DNA of 64,000 nucleotides from Dactylorhiza incarnata (taxonomy: Eukaryota > Streptophyta > Magnoliopsida > Asparagales > Orchidaceae): NCBI GenBank assembly GCA_033032865.1, contig JAWHQI010000202.1, forward strand, positions 2,046,001 through 2,110,000, read 5' to 3'. Shown here in pieces: positions 1 to 12,466 of this stretch. How positions within the stretch are numbered: the stretch's first letter is position 1; each line of letters starts with the position of its first letter. Under the pieces are notes generated by a model. That model was not told the DNA's origin and did not search any database. It saw nothing but the letters and a program-made list of their open reading frames with translations. The translations under genes were made by a program, and so were the position numbers.

Positions 1-2591
1 TGCTCATGTAATCATGATATAAACCTCTGGTAATTTTTGTGTAATTTTTGAAATGATGTAATCAGTACTTTATTTACAAGTCATTTATTTTTCCCTAAGA
101 TTATGATAAATAAATAAGGGTCAAATATTCTTTGGAAAATTATGAAACTTGGTGATAGGACATTTTAGGGCATTAGAAAGCTCTGTGAATTTTGGTATAA
201 TTTTTGGAAGTATTTATCAGTAGGTTACTTCACAATATGTTCTAGTTGGGATTTCCTTGAAGTATTTAGTCATGTGACAAAATGATTTTGAAAAATTATG
301 AAACTCTGTCAGTAAACTTTTCTGATCATTATAGAGGTCTGGTAAATTTACTATAATTTTTGGAACAACATTTTTGGTGGTTCCTTCATTAGCCTCCAAC
401 TTTGGATAGTTATTAAATATTATAATTAGAGGCCATTACTTGCTTGTTAAATTGTTATATTCTGAAATTGCTGTTATTTTGATACCATCGATTTTCCATA
501 ATTTTGTGGATGCGTATCATAAGAAGAACTTACACTTCATGTTCAATTTCATACTAAGCCAATGTTGGAGAAATTATAATAACTGCAGAATAAGTAAGGA
601 AAAATATGATCCTCTGGATTAAGTCTTATAATACCATGTTAGTCTTCCAGTAATAATCTTGAGTCATGTAGATGAATATATGGAGTACCTTTTCTCTTGC
701 AACTCATGTAGCTCATATTGGTCTGCGTATAGTAGAAACTGTAGAGTTAGCTTAACTAGTGGTCCATTAGGTGGAAATGGAAGGTAGATGATGTACTTAG
801 TCTGGTTGAGGATACTAGAGGTCACTAACAGGAGTTGATGTGTTGAATGTTCCCAGAGATAAAGGGCAAGGTTGTGCTAGGGACTGACGATAAATCGCCT
901 TTCCCTTAGCGGGTCATACAATGCTTAGGGTTAATCTAAGTGTAAAGATAAGAGAGGTATACTTATGGGTAGTTACCAATAACATTAAATGCCTTGGAAA
1001 GGGAGCTTTGGGGTGTCATCCCATTATAGCTCATAGTACCGCTGTGAGCCCCTCACAGGGTAGTCCTCGGGAAGTCCATGGTTAACCCTAAATTGCAGGA
1101 ATAAATGGCCGTGTAAGATTAAACTTAATAATACACACACTCACACCACGTGGTTACGGGAGGTTAGTTAGTTTGGAATTACGAGCGGTAGGCTTGGCAG
1201 TTGTTGGCACGGACGGGATTATACCGGCGAGCCAGTGGCTCGAAAGGTTATTGTGACGGACGGGTTAGTCCGGGGAGCATATGGCTCTGGATATAAATAG
1301 GACTCATAAATTTATGCACATAAGGTGGCGGGTCTTTAGTGTTGACGGTCATCGCACCGACATCGATACTTTGGCTCGGTAAGTGTGGATAACACTTTAC
1401 CAAGGAAAGTTTGGTGGACTGGCCAACAAGAGTATGCAGGAGCTCCGCTATTGTGTTCTTGGCTTTGAGGCGTACGATAGGTCTAGGTTAGGAAGTGCAG
1501 ATACCAACCTTTAAGGTGGGCGAGGCCTAACCCACAACTTCTATTTGCCACTACGGGAGTATCCTGGGAGTTTTGCTAGCTCCAAAAAGGGGGAACCAAA
1601 GGTCTGTGCACATAGAGTCGTAGTGTGTGAGTTGCACTTGTATGAACATAGCATTAAATTGCATAACCTTGCATGAAATAACATAAGCATTGCATTTCAA
1701 CCACTACCCATATCGTATAAATTGGTTATGGGACTATTTATACGATAGGCCCTGCTAAATGACCCCTTGGTCTATAGGTTTGTATGAGCATTCCTATAAA
1801 TCAAGGTTACTCTTCCTTATTACTATTTTCCCTCATTACTCTTCTTTACTATTGCTTACCTGTTACCGTCTGCCCTGCAAAACGACCCCTTGGTCTATAG
1901 GTTTGTATGGGCATTCCTATAAATCCAGGTCACTCTTCCTTATTACTGTTTTTACTCATTACTCTTCTTTACTATTGCTTACTTGTTACTATTTTACCTA
2001 TTACTGCTTACTCACTGTACTATATGTTACATAGTGGTGGACCTTTCCGTAGTTAGATTCACTGTCACCTGCTATTATTTATACCCCTTGTTGTCCTATG
2101 CTTCATTCCTCCCGCTCGGTGCCTAGGAGTCACCGGGGGAGGGGTGGGGGATTGGATTAGTCTTTTTGACTAACGGTCGGTGGACCTTATCATTTTAGGG
2201 GACCGAGGGGATGCAACAACACCAGAGGCCGGTGCAGATGGAGGCGGGATAGTCTAGCAAAGGAGCAATGGTGTCAGGATCCGTGAGTGTTATTAGTTGA
2301 TTTGCTTCCGCGAGTGGCTTTGTAGTGAGGAATTGATGTATCGGGCAGGAGCCCTTTCTATTACTATCTTTAATTAAGTTTCTAGCTGTGGACATCTCTT
2401 TATGATGATTTTATTTTCTATGTGATGTGGACTTGAAATTCTATAAGTTTGTTTATGCTTACTTCTTTTGTGATCGATAGGGCCGGCAGGATCGGTGTTT
2501 TGTAGTGGTGACCTTCCCGAGTGAGGGTGTCACCGCAAAGTGGCGGTTCTGAGCATAAGACCCGGGTTTTAAAAAAAAAAGGGGTCTTACA
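1..2591 (+). mobile_element. 3' part of an H-family (Tekay/Del-like) LTR, copy H1
   Basis: This AT-rich stretch aligns by eye with the distal part of the H 3' LTR (about 53940-56402) and ends in the same tail: a GC-rich block, 'gcataagaccc', an A-run, then GGGGTCTTACA. Its 5' end lies outside the window. No coding sequence is seen; the short open frames show no family motif. It is followed at once by a second copy of the same LTR that starts in mid-sequence (2592). H1 may therefore be a solo LTR inserted into its own relative, or a product of LTR-LTR recombination. The missing left end would settle this. Confidence 0.75.
1749..1990 (+). repeat. ~120-bp tandem duplication inside LTR H1
   Basis: Two adjacent copies of about 120 bp share 'gaccccttggtctatagg' followed by a cytosine/thymine-rich stretch. 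The other H LTRs (near 3970 and 55705) have a single copy, so the duplication is specific to H1. Confidence 0.75.
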
Positions 2592-4069
2592 CCTGTTACC
2601 TTTCTTGTAATTTTTGGATGAGTATTTTTGGTACTTTCTTTGTTAACCCTGATTTTGATAAATTAGTCCATATTTTAATTGGAGGTCAAAACCTTTCTGG
2701 AATCTCATGAATTTCATATGTGGCTATTTTGATGATATATAGTTGTACAAAATTTTGTAAGGCCATAGCTTATCAGAAAACCATACTTGGTGTTCAAAGT
2801 CATAGGTTCCCTAATTTTGAGGAAATTATAATAAATGCCAAATATATTAAGAAAATTATGAATTTCTAGAGATAGTCTTAAAATATCATAACACACCCCC
2901 AATAATAATCTTGGGTCATTTGGATGATTATGTAGTTCAAACGGTCCGCGTATAGTGAAAATACTAAATTAAGCTAAGCATGTAGGTCTTACACGGGGAG
3001 TTAAAGAAGTTGGTGCACCCAGATTGATTGGATTTGGGAGGGGTCACCAAGGGAAAGTAGGAGTAAGATGTCTGGTTGACTAGGAGGCAAGAGTTTGCTT
3101 GGTATCGACGAAAGATCGTCATTCCTTTGGGTGAAGTAAAACACACTTAGCGTTAGTAAGTGTAACATTAATAATGGTCATTAAGGGTAGACACCAATAA
3201 GAGTAAGTTCCCTGGAAAGGGATCTTTAGGGTTCAGCCCATCATAGCTCCTAGTACCGCTGCAAGCCCCTAACATGGTAGTCCTCGGGAAGTCCATGGTT
3301 AACCCAAAATCATAGGAATAATTTGTTATGCAATATTAACTTAATAATACACTCACCCACACCCTGTTGCTTTAGGTGGTTAGTTGGTTTGGCCTTACGA
3401 GTGGAAGGCTCGATGGTTGTAGGTACGAACGGGTTAGTCCGGTGAGCCGGTGGCTCGGAAGGTTATGGTGACTGGTAGGTTAGCCCAGGGAGCTTTTGGC
3501 TCGGAGGTATATAGTAATCATAATTGCATGTGCATAAAGGTAATGGATCTTCAGTATTGGACGGTCGTTCACACCAACGTCGATACGCTGACTCGATAAG
3601 TGTGGTTTTGCACATGGCCAAGGAAAGACTGGTGGACCAGCCAGTAAGAGTACGCAGGCGCTCCGCGATTGTGTTCTTCGCGTTGAGGCATACGATAGGT
3701 CTAGGTTAGGTAGTGTGAATACCAACCTAGAGGTGGGCAAGGCCAAACCCACCACTTCCGTTTGCCACTACGGGGGTATCCTGGAAGTCTTATCTAGCTC
3801 CAAAAAGGGGGAAGTAAGGTTTGCGCGCATAGAGTCGGGTGTGTGTGTTGCACTTGTGTGATCATATCATTAATCAGCATAGCTCTGCATGTCATAGCAT
3901 AAGCATTGCATTTCAACCCCTACCCCTATCGTATAAATTGGTATGATACTTTTAATATGATAGGCCTTGCTAAACGACCCCTTGGTCTATAGGTCTGTAT
4001 GAGCATTCCTATAAATCAAAGGTTACTTTACTTTACTTCGTATTATTATTCTTCACCTTGCTTTATTTA
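2592..4069 (+). repeat. H 5' LTR, left piece (5'-truncated)
   Basis: It matches 54290-55815 of the H 3' LTR, including 'ggatgagt...ggtactttctttgttaaccc' and 'cttcacct(c/t)gctttattta'. SIRE-1 interrupts it at ATTTA (4065-4069, repeated at 16278-16282), and the LTR resumes at 16283. The proximal half expected from the 3' LTR is absent. Confidence 0.8.
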
Positions 4070-4262
4070 TGTTGGAACATGCTTTCCGCATCTCTTGGTT
4101 TGACAATAACAAATCCTATTGTATTTGATCATACTTGCATTGTGTTTATAGTGTGCAGAATCTTCAACATTCAATCCCCAAAGGAGTGTGAAAAAGAAAG
4201 ATGTCTAAGTGGCATCAGGTTAATTATCTGTTGTTACTGCGGCGCGGTAACACTACTGCTGG

Positions 4263-4660
4263 CGCTAGCGGTTTGACGAAATGGAAACCGCTGAGAACAA
4301 AACTGCATTCGACGAAATGTGAAGTCGTTCGACGAAATGAAACTGCGTTCGACGAAAAGAGAAGTGCTCTACCGCGTAGCGCTAGAACTACCGCTGGCGC
4401 TAGTGAATCAGAAACCGCTGAGAAGAAAACCACTGAGAATGGAACTGGTGTTCGATGAAATGGCGTTCGACGAACTACATGCTCTACCACGACGTTCGAC
4501 GAACTGCATGCTCAATCGCGGCGCTTGACGAAATGCATGCTTTACCACGGAGCATTTGCACTACCGCTGGCGCTAGTGTTCGTCCGACGAAATGAAAGCA
4601 GTGCTCGACAAAATATGAGGCCGGTTCGACAAAGATGCGCCCGACGAAAAGAAATATGCT
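4263..4660 (+). repeat. U3 array of TTCGACGAA quasi-palindromes
   Basis: Dispersed short motifs of the form TTCG-A-CGAA and variants, usually followed by ATG, are repeated roughly a dozen times in 400 bp. They are interspersed with 'accgctggcgctag'. The same arrays occur at 14757-15135, 18640-18745 and 27100-27235. They lie in the region expected for the LTR enhancer, but no function can be read from sequence alone. Confidence 0.65.
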
Positions 4661-5645
4661 CTACCATAGAGCGTTAGCACTACCGCTGGCGCTAGAATAA
4701 ATGGAAACAATTAACAAGAAGGAAACAGTGGAGAAAAAGGAATGTCGACGAGACGCTATTTTGGCAAGTACTATCGCGACGCGTTAAGGACTAACGCCCG
4801 GTGGTAGCTTTTGGAATCCTCCCGTCTGCATGTGATTGAGGAGCAAATATGGAAGAAGATATTGGCTGAAGGAAGGCTATTTCGCTATCGCGGAGCGTTA
4901 GCGTTACCGCGGCGCACTAGTCGGAGCTCAAGATTTGGAGGTCAAAAGTTGCCTAAGTTGCCACGATCCGCGTGCTTGATCATTGCCTAATGTGGCTACC
5001 GCGGGGCGGTAGTACTACCGCAGGCGGAAGTGGCTGACTCTATTTAAAGATGCGCGCCTCCTCCGTTGTTGCTTGCTGTTGCTAAAGGAATTGAAGCCTT
5101 ATATTCAGAGCACTCGTGAGAGCCTTCTTCAAGCAGTCCGAAGAACTTCGTCAACGTTCGTGAACGCAAAGAACTTGAAGACCGATCCGATCGCATCTAC
5201 ATCGACATCAAGTTCTTCTTTTGAGGGAGTTTTTAATTTGTGTTTTGGTTTAGTTTTCAAATTGTAACCTTTATATCTTTTGTTCGGTAGATGAATTCGC
5301 CACACGACGACTAGGGACTTGCGGGGACTAGGGGGAAATTCGCCTCGCGTTGGCGACTAGGTCTAGGGTGAAGATGAAGGGAGTGCTCGAGGTGTTTCTG
5401 GTGAGGGAAGGGCTAGAGCGGCTTGAGGCCTTATTTGGGAGAGATAGGCTAAAGCCAACCGGTCCTTGGGAGAAGGTTGGTATAGAAAACCAAAAGAGTT
5501 TTTCGTTGCTCGCCTCATTCCAAGCGTGATTGGGAAAAGTTTTGTAATCATAACTATTTCAAATTAATATTAATGAAAATATGTTTATTTCTTCATCTCT
5601 GATTCGTGCTCTCTGATTTTCACTGTTTTAACCTAAACGTATTTT

Positions 5646-5696
5646 CTCTGTCGCTAACGCCGAGCGGTAACCGTACCGCTGGCGGTAGCAATAGAG
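5646..5696 (+). other. Hairpin module in SIRE-1 5' LTR
   Basis: The left arm CTCTGTCGCTAACGCC...GCGGTA can pair with the right arm TACCGCTGGCGGTAGC..AGAG across a loop of a few bases. The same module occurs at 16151, 19643 and 36532, in gag (9079, 21449) and in the 3' UTR (12596, 24962). Confidence 0.75.
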
Positions 5697-5715
5697 AATT
5701 ATTCTCTTTAATAAT

Positions 5716-7351
5716 TGATGAGTCCCATTTATATACACATATTTGGACTCATCTGGGCTTATTTTCATGCATATGCACTTCACTTTTAGTCCTTTATTGC
5801 TTATATTTCACTTGAACACTTTTCTTCACAAAGTGCACTCTTTGATCCTATTTTGGTGTGCAATTGCGCGCTATGTTTGTTGGGGGTAAGCACATGGTGC
5901 TCCCCAACCCTTTTTCTGTATTTGGATTGAGCTGGAAGGGTATTCCCAGCTGTGTGATTGCTGTTTGGTGCTGTGCAGGTGGGTAGAACATCCATTTTGC
6001 CCAGATTTCATGTCTGTATGAATCGCACGATCGTGCATTTTCTTGACGCACGGTCGGCTGCGATCGTGCGCTCTCATCTATGACCCAAAGTAGCATTCTG
6101 AATTTAGTCGTGCGTTTTTACGCACGGTCGGCTTCGACCGTGCGTGAGTAAAACGCACGAGCGTGTCTGCTTCATCTTCCTGGCCCTTATTCTTGATTAA
6201 TATCACACGGTTCACGTACGGTCGTGCGTTCAACCTTGCGTGACCAAATTTCTGATTATTCTCTATTAAAGCGCAGATTTCCGCCCTAAGAAAGTATCAT
6301 CTTTTGCTCCGCCTAGTCCACCGTTTTCGCCCTTTCTGCAGGTTCTCTGCCCACTTAGGCCTCCTCCATCATCCTCGAGCTCCAAGGAGAGGAATCTAGC
6401 CCTACATCCACCATTATCCAAGGAGAAGGAAGCTTGGTTGTGCAGCCAGATTGTGACACGAAGAAGACGGGCCATTGGAAGGTAGTGACAACCTTCTCTA
6501 CCCCGGGCACAGTTGTGTACCGAGCTTGGACGCGGATTGACAACCCAGCGATTCCAACCGTGAATCTTCAACAAGGCTTCAGATTGGGTCGATTCCTTGC
6601 TTTCTCTTTCTTTGTATTGGTAGTTGTAAATGCTAGATTTCTCTATCTTTTGATGATGTGCACTATGAATCTGGCTTTGTAATGTTTATCTCATGTTTAT
6701 GAGTTTATATTATTCATATGTGTGTATGATGTGCGCCCCCATTCCATCTTCCACATCTGTTATCACCATTCACTCCATTACGCTAGCCTACTCGCCCATT
6801 CCGTAAGACTACTCATCCGCCAAGCTAAGCGGTGCTAACGACCCGTGTAATCCACCTCGACTCCGCCGGTGCGACTCACTCCATCCATGTGACTACTCTT
6901 CCATCCGCCTAGCGAAGCGTGGCATAGCGGCCCGTGTAATCCATTCGCCTCACGAAGCAGTGCGCTCAAGGCCTGCACAGTTCGATTCCGCACTTATCCA
7001 CCTCATCCTCTTGCCTACTCGTCCATCCGCCTAGCGAAGTAGTGCGTTCAAGGCCTACATAGTTTTCCATCTCGCCCAGCAAAGTAGTGCGCTCAAGGCC
7101 TGTATAGGAGTAGTTGTAGTTATTTTACTTTATTTTCCACAATCCAATCCAAGCCTTCCGCAATCCATCCGACCTAAAGGACTTCAATCTCAAGTCCTGC
7201 CTCAATAATTAACTCCACCTTACTGTGTTCCTTCGAGATCGATACTTGGGGATTCACTCCCACATTTTATATTACTTGAACGATCGGTACACTGCCGTTT
7301 CGTGCCGCAGTCTCGCTACCGCCTATAGCGGTGTGCTAGATTTGCGCATCA
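5716..7351 (+). mobile_element. Tat/Ogre-type solo LTR nested in SIRE-1 5' LTR
   Basis: It starts TGATGAGTCCC and ends TTGCGCATCA, flanked by TSD ATAAT at 5711-5715 and 7352-7356. The 3' LTR of SIRE-1 is uninterrupted at this point (near 16215). The termini and the 'accgcctatagcggtgtg' block near the 3' end match, in reverse, the Tat-like LTR at 57605-59360. There is no primer site, polypurine tract or second LTR, so this is a solo LTR of 1,636 bp. It contains GC-rich palindromes (6020-6170) and an irregular repeat with 'gcgctcaaggcctg' (6850-7110). The open frames at 6266-6682 show no known domain. Confidence 0.88.
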
Positions 7352-7415
7352 ATAATCAGAAAAAGTTTAAATCCCTTATTCACCCCCCTCTAAGGGTGCC
7401 TACAGATCCAACAAG

Positions 7416-7427
7416 TGGTATCAGGGG
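7416..7427 (+). other. Primer binding site of SIRE-1 (initiator Met tRNA type, mutated)
   Basis: TGGTATCAGGGG follows the 5' LTR after two bases and differs at two places from the usual TGGTATCAGAGC. The leader up to gag, 'ggttattcc...aaccgggaataatgg', is shared with SIRE-2 and TR-GAG. Confidence 0.85.
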
Positions 7428-7461
7428 TAGGTTATTCCCAACGTCTTAACAACCGGGAATA

Positions 7462-9391
7462 ATGGCGCTCCGTGACCTCGCTTTCCATGAGGGGTAGGGA
7501 ATAAGTAGACCTCCGCTGTTTACTGGAACTGATTATAATTACTGGAGAACGCGTATGCATTGTTTTTTGATAAACTTAGATCTAGATGTGTGGGCATGTG
7601 TTGAAACTCCAAACACTTCTCCTACATATATTTTTGGAGAAGTAACCATGGAAAAACCTAGGGATAAATTGGATGATGGAGATAAGGCTAGGTGTAAGAA
7701 TAATGTGAAAGCGATGAATGCTTTGTTCTGTGCTCTTGATAGGACTGAATTTAATAGAGTAAGTGCATATGAAACTGCTTATGATATTTGGAACTTATTA
7801 GAAATAACGCATGAAGGTACCTCGCAGGTAAAAGATTCAAAATTATTCCAACTGGAATATGAATTCGAGAGGTTCAGGATGGATCCGAATGAGGACGTCG
7901 ACGTCATGTACACTCGATTCACCAAGATCGTCGATGCATCAAAAATTCTTGGAAAAACATTTTCAAACGGCGACTTGGTGAGAAAGCTTCTTCGATCACT
8001 CCCACCAAAGATCAATCCAAAGGTGACAACGATTTCCAAATTGCATGATCTTAGGCGGCTTCAAATTGAGAGCCTCATTGGGAACCTCAAAACCCATGAG
8101 GTAGAACTCAAGATTCAAGAAGAAGAGTACAACAAGGAGCCAAAGAAGAAAGCCTTGGCACTGAAGTCAAGAAAAGAAGATGACGAGGAAGATGACGAGG
8201 AGAGTCTCTTCGTGAAGAACTTCACTAAGTTCATGAAGAATCCGAAAAGAAGGAACACCTTCCGGAAATTTTTCTGAAAGGGCTCCTCATCAAAAAGAGA
8301 GAAGAAGGAGAAGTCTAGCGACGACGAAGAGCGGCCACCTCCCGAGTGCTTCCACTGCAGGAAGACCGGGCATATTAGAAGTCAATACCCAAAATTCTTG
8401 GAGCAAAAAGAAAAACGGGTTAAAGGAAAGGAGAAGAAGAAGGTCTTAAAAGTTGCAACATGGGATGACTCTTCCTCCGGGTGCTCAAGTATATCAAGCT
8501 CAAGCGATGATGATGAGGCAAACTTGTGCCTTATGGGGAAAAGCAATGAATCAACCGACGACGAGTGCAGTGTCCAAAGCGACACTGAGGTAATCCCTTC
8601 TAACTATGATGATCTTTATTCCGAATACTTAAAAACTTGTAAATCTTTTGGAAAAAATTTAAAAGATCTCGATCTACTTAAAACTGAAAATAAAATCCTT
8701 TTAAAACAAAATAAAAAATTAAATAAGGAAGTATTAGCCTTGGGAAAGGATATGGTGTCTTGCCAAATGAATGATGATCTTTTGGCAACGAGTAGCGAAC
8801 TTGAAATTGATCTTTCTAACGCTCTCTCAAATATCGAATCACTCTCGAAACAAAAGAGAGACTTAGAAAGAATTTAAAACTCTCACTTTCTAATGTTGAA
8901 AATGAAATGAAAAACTTTGCAAATAGATGTGGAAATTTAGTTAGTGAAAATTTTGCATTAAAAGCCCAAATCCATGACCTTAACTTAGCCATAGAAAAAT
9001 TTGGTGTTGGCCAGAAAAGTCTTGATATGATTTTGGCCAACCAAAGGCATGGTAGTGGAAAAACTGGGCTAGGTTATGTCTCTGCTAACTACTGCCCGAC
9101 GGTAACAGTTAACGCTGGCGATAGTAAAAAACTCATAATTCATGTAATAATTATAAATCTGGAATTTTTTCTGCTGATTCCCCATCCTCCAGCAAGAGTC
9201 CACAATAAAAACTGAAAAAGTTCTCAACCCCTTTTGTGTTATGTGCCAAGTGTCATCACATCGGGCATACCTTGGACTCTTGCAGGATGAAGGGTCGATG
9301 TACTGTCAAGCAAATCTGGGTGCCTAAGATTTCCACCTATTCTATGGGAGGAACCACTTGGGTATCCAGATCTTTACTCTCATCTTCTTGT
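7462..9391 (+). pseudogene. gag: gag of SIRE-1, broken
   Basis: This is the capsid/nucleocapsid part of the copia polyprotein. The start is the ATG at 7462, which sits in the same leader context in SIRE-2 and TR-GAG. The UBN2-type core (FCALDRTEF, LVRKLLRSLPPK) lies at 7650-8130, then an acidic lysine-rich linker, a first zinc knuckle (CFHC...H, about 8350), a coiled-coil-like stretch (8600-9040) and a second knuckle (CAKC...H....C, about 9245-9290). Breaks: TAG at codon 12, TGA at 8275, a 1-bp loss near 8870 and another near 9128. The last Cys of the first knuckle has become Tyr; SIRE-2 keeps it. A hairpin module lies within the coding region at 9079-9125. The frame ends at the TAG at 9392, which SIRE-2 shares. 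Confidence 0.88.
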
Positions 9392-9394
9392 TAG

Positions 9395-12300
9395 GTATGT
9401 TGGCAGGCTAAGGAAAAGGAAGACATGTGGTACTTGGACTCAGGGTGCTCCAAACACATGACGGGCGATAAAGAAAAATTCCTTAGCCTCACTAAGAAGA
9501 AAGGAGGAATGGTGACATTTGGGGACATTGGAAAGGGAAGGATTTTATGCACCGGTACTGTGGGTAACAATTCTTTCTCTCTTATTAATGTCTTATATGT
9601 AGAAGGTTTGAAACATAACTTGATTTCTATTAGTTAACTTTGTGATAAAGGTCTAAATGTCTTATTTGAGTCTTCTACTAATTTATGTAAAATTATAGAT
9701 CCTAAAACCAATAGTATTGTACTCAGTACACCATGAATTCACAATGTGTATCTAATTGCCTTTCATGATCTATCACATGCGTCACTCAAATGTCTTATAT
9801 CAAAAAATGAAGAACTTGAATTATGGCATAGGCGTCTCGGTCATTCTAGCACTAAGTTAATCTTAAAACTTTCAAAGAATAAACTCGTTAAAGGTTTGCC
9901 TATGCTAAATGGAAGTCTATCTTCTTTATGCTCGCCATGCCAAAAAGGAAAATTTTCAAAAACATCATTTAAAAGTAAAAAGAAAATATCCACCTCAAGA
10001 CCGTTACAACTAATTCACATGGATCTTTTTGGACCTATTAGCGCGTGTAGTCTTGGTGGTAAAATCTACACTTTTGTATTAATTAATGATTTTTCTAGAT
10101 TTACTTGGACCTTATTTCTTACCTCCAAATCCGATGCGTTTTCTAAATTTACTAAGCTTTGCAATCGTATTCAAAATGAATTAGATCTAAAAATCAAGTG
10201 TATATGATCGGATCATGGAGGGGAATTTGAAAACGATAGCTTCACCACTTTTTGTAATAATCTAGGTATTAAGCACGAATTTTTCGCTCCACGCACCCCC
10301 AACAAAATAGTGTGGTGGAGAGGAAAAATAGAACTCTTCAAGAACTCGCATGCACTATGCTATCCGAGTATGGGTTGCCTAGATATTTTTGGGCCGAAGC
10401 CGTAAATACATCATGTTATGTTATAAATCATGTCATGCTTCGCCCTATTTTGAAATTAACTCCATATGAATTGTATTTTCAAAAGAAACCTAATGTATCG
10501 TATTTTCATGTTTTTGGTTGTAAATGTTTTATTCTAAACACCAAGGATGCATTAGCTAAATTTGATGAAAAATGTGATGATGGTATTTTTCTTGGTTACT
10601 CTTCCAATAGCAAAGCATATAGAATATATAATAAAAAATCTAAAGAGGATGAAGAGTCTATTCATGTGAAGTTTGATGAACTTGTGCCTTGTGTAGATTC
10701 TACTTGTGCAGGAAATGAAGATGAGCCTCCTTCACCATTGGAGCATGATAAAGATGAACCACTTGGAGAAGAAAAAGAAATAGAGACGGAGCAAGAGGAG
10801 TTCGTGCCTCCAAGTGTGCTTCGATTTACAAGAGATAGCCAAGGGAGCTTATCATTGGAGAACCATCAAAGGGGGTAACGACACGTTCTTCTTTTAATGA
10901 ATCATTTTCAAACTTATGCTTTGTTTCCAAAATAGAACCGAAAAATGTTTCCACCGCTTTGAATGATGAATTTTGGTTTATTGCTATGAATGACGAATTG
11001 AATCAATTTGAACATAATAGGATATGGAGACTAGTTGAAAGACCATCTAATCACCCCGTTATTGGTGTCAAATGGATATTTAAAAATAAATTAGATGGAG
11101 AGTCTAGAATAACTAGGAACAAAGCTCGATTAGTGGCACAAGGTTATTCTCAAATTGAGGGGGTAGATTTTGATGAAACATTTGCACCCGTTGCTCGCCT
11201 TGAATCGATTAGATTTTTTCTAGCTTTTGCGAGTTATAAGAAGTGTAAACTATTTCAAATGGATGTTAAAAGTGCTTTCTTAAATGGGATAATTAAAGAA
11301 GAAGTCTATGTTGAACAACCCCTGGCTTTATTAATGAACAATTTCCAAATCATGTATATAGATTAGAAAAAGCGCTTTATGGTCTACAACAAGCGCCCTG
11401 TGCTTGGTATGAACGCTTAACTTTTTTTTTTATATTAAAGCACGGTTATAAAATGGGTAGGGCCGATAACACGCTCTTCATTAAGCATTTTGATAATGAT
11501 TTGATTATTTTACAAATATATGTTGATGATATTATTTTTGGAGCCACTAATGAAGAGTTGTGTAATGAAGTTGTTTTCGTGATGCAAAATGAATTTGAGA
11601 TGAGTCTAGTGGGTGAACTAACATATTTTTTAGGATTTCAAATAACCCAAAGAAATGATGGAATTTTTATATCTCAATCCAAGTATGTCCATGATATGCT
11701 AAAACCTTTTGGTTTTGAAAAGTTGAAACAAGCTAGTACTCCAATGAGCGCATCACTAAAATTAGGAAAAGATGAAGCCGCAATTTCAATTGATCAAACG
11801 TTATATAGAGGAATGATTGGATCCCTATTATACCTCAGTGCATTTAGACCCGACATTATGTTTGCCGTATGTTTATGCGCTAGATTTCAAGCAAATCCAA
11901 AAGAATCTCATTTAAAAGCGGTGAAATGAATTTTTCGATATCTAATCAGCACATCTAAATTAGGACTTTGGTATTCAAATAATGATTCTTTTCTCTTGCA
12001 TGGGTATTCAGATTCTGATTATGCCGGTTGTTCATTAGATAGGAAAAGCACTAGTGGTACGTGTCATTTCTTAGGTCTTTCTCTAGTTGCATGGTCAAGT
12101 AGAAAACAAAATTTTGTTGCCCTCTCCACCACCGAGGCAGAATATATTGCACTAGGAAGTTGTTGTGCCCAAGCACTATGGATGACTCAAACCTTAGAAA
12201 ACTTTGGTGTTCATTTAACTAATATTGAACTTAAGTGTGACAGCAAGAGTGCTATTGACTTAACAAACAATCCCGTTCATCAATCATGATCTAAACACAT

Positions 12301-12466
12301 AGACGTACGACACCACTTCATTAGGGTTCACATCAAAAAGGAACATGTTCATGTAAACTTCATTGGAACTGAATCGCAACTTGCGGACATCTTTATCAAG
12401 CCTCTACCCAATTCACGATTTGCTCTACTTAGACTAGAACTAGGGGTATTGGACATCCAAGCTTAA
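9395..12466 (+). pseudogene. pol: pol of SIRE-1 (PR-IN-RT-RH), broken
   Basis: The copia polymerase region is continuous in frame with gag apart from the TAG at 9392-9394. Aspartic protease: WYLDSGCSKHMTGD at 9428. Integrase: zinc-binding LWHRRLGH ... CSPCQKGK (9820-9960), first Asp in HMDLFGP (about 10016), second in SDHGGEF (10208), Glu in VVERKNR (10312). Reverse transcriptase: 10959-11900, with YVDDI at about 11520. RNase H: SDSDYAG and STTEAEYIAL (12000-12160), ending near an ADIF.KPL motif. Breaks include stops at 9635, 10205, 11927 and 12287, a frameshift at about 10297 shared with SIRE-2, and further single-base losses near 10845 and 11320. At least four stops are CGA to TGA. It cannot encode a functional polyprotein. 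Confidence 0.9.

Larger units (their letters stand above)
4070..7413 (+). repeat. 5' LTR of SIRE-1 (interrupted by a solo LTR)
   Basis: It runs from TGTTGGAACATGC to GATCCAACA and matches the 3' LTR at 14553-16277. U3 carries many TTCGACGAA-type motifs and 'taccgctggcgctag' blocks (4230-4700). A 1,636-bp solo LTR splits it at 5715/7352; without that it is about 1.7 kb. The end, 'cacccccctctaaggg', is the hallmark of all SIRE-type LTRs in this window. Confidence 0.92.

Noticed and set aside
6266..6682. Open frames in the Tat solo LTR
   Set aside because: They are short, on both strands, lie inside an LTR with clear TSD, and have no domain.
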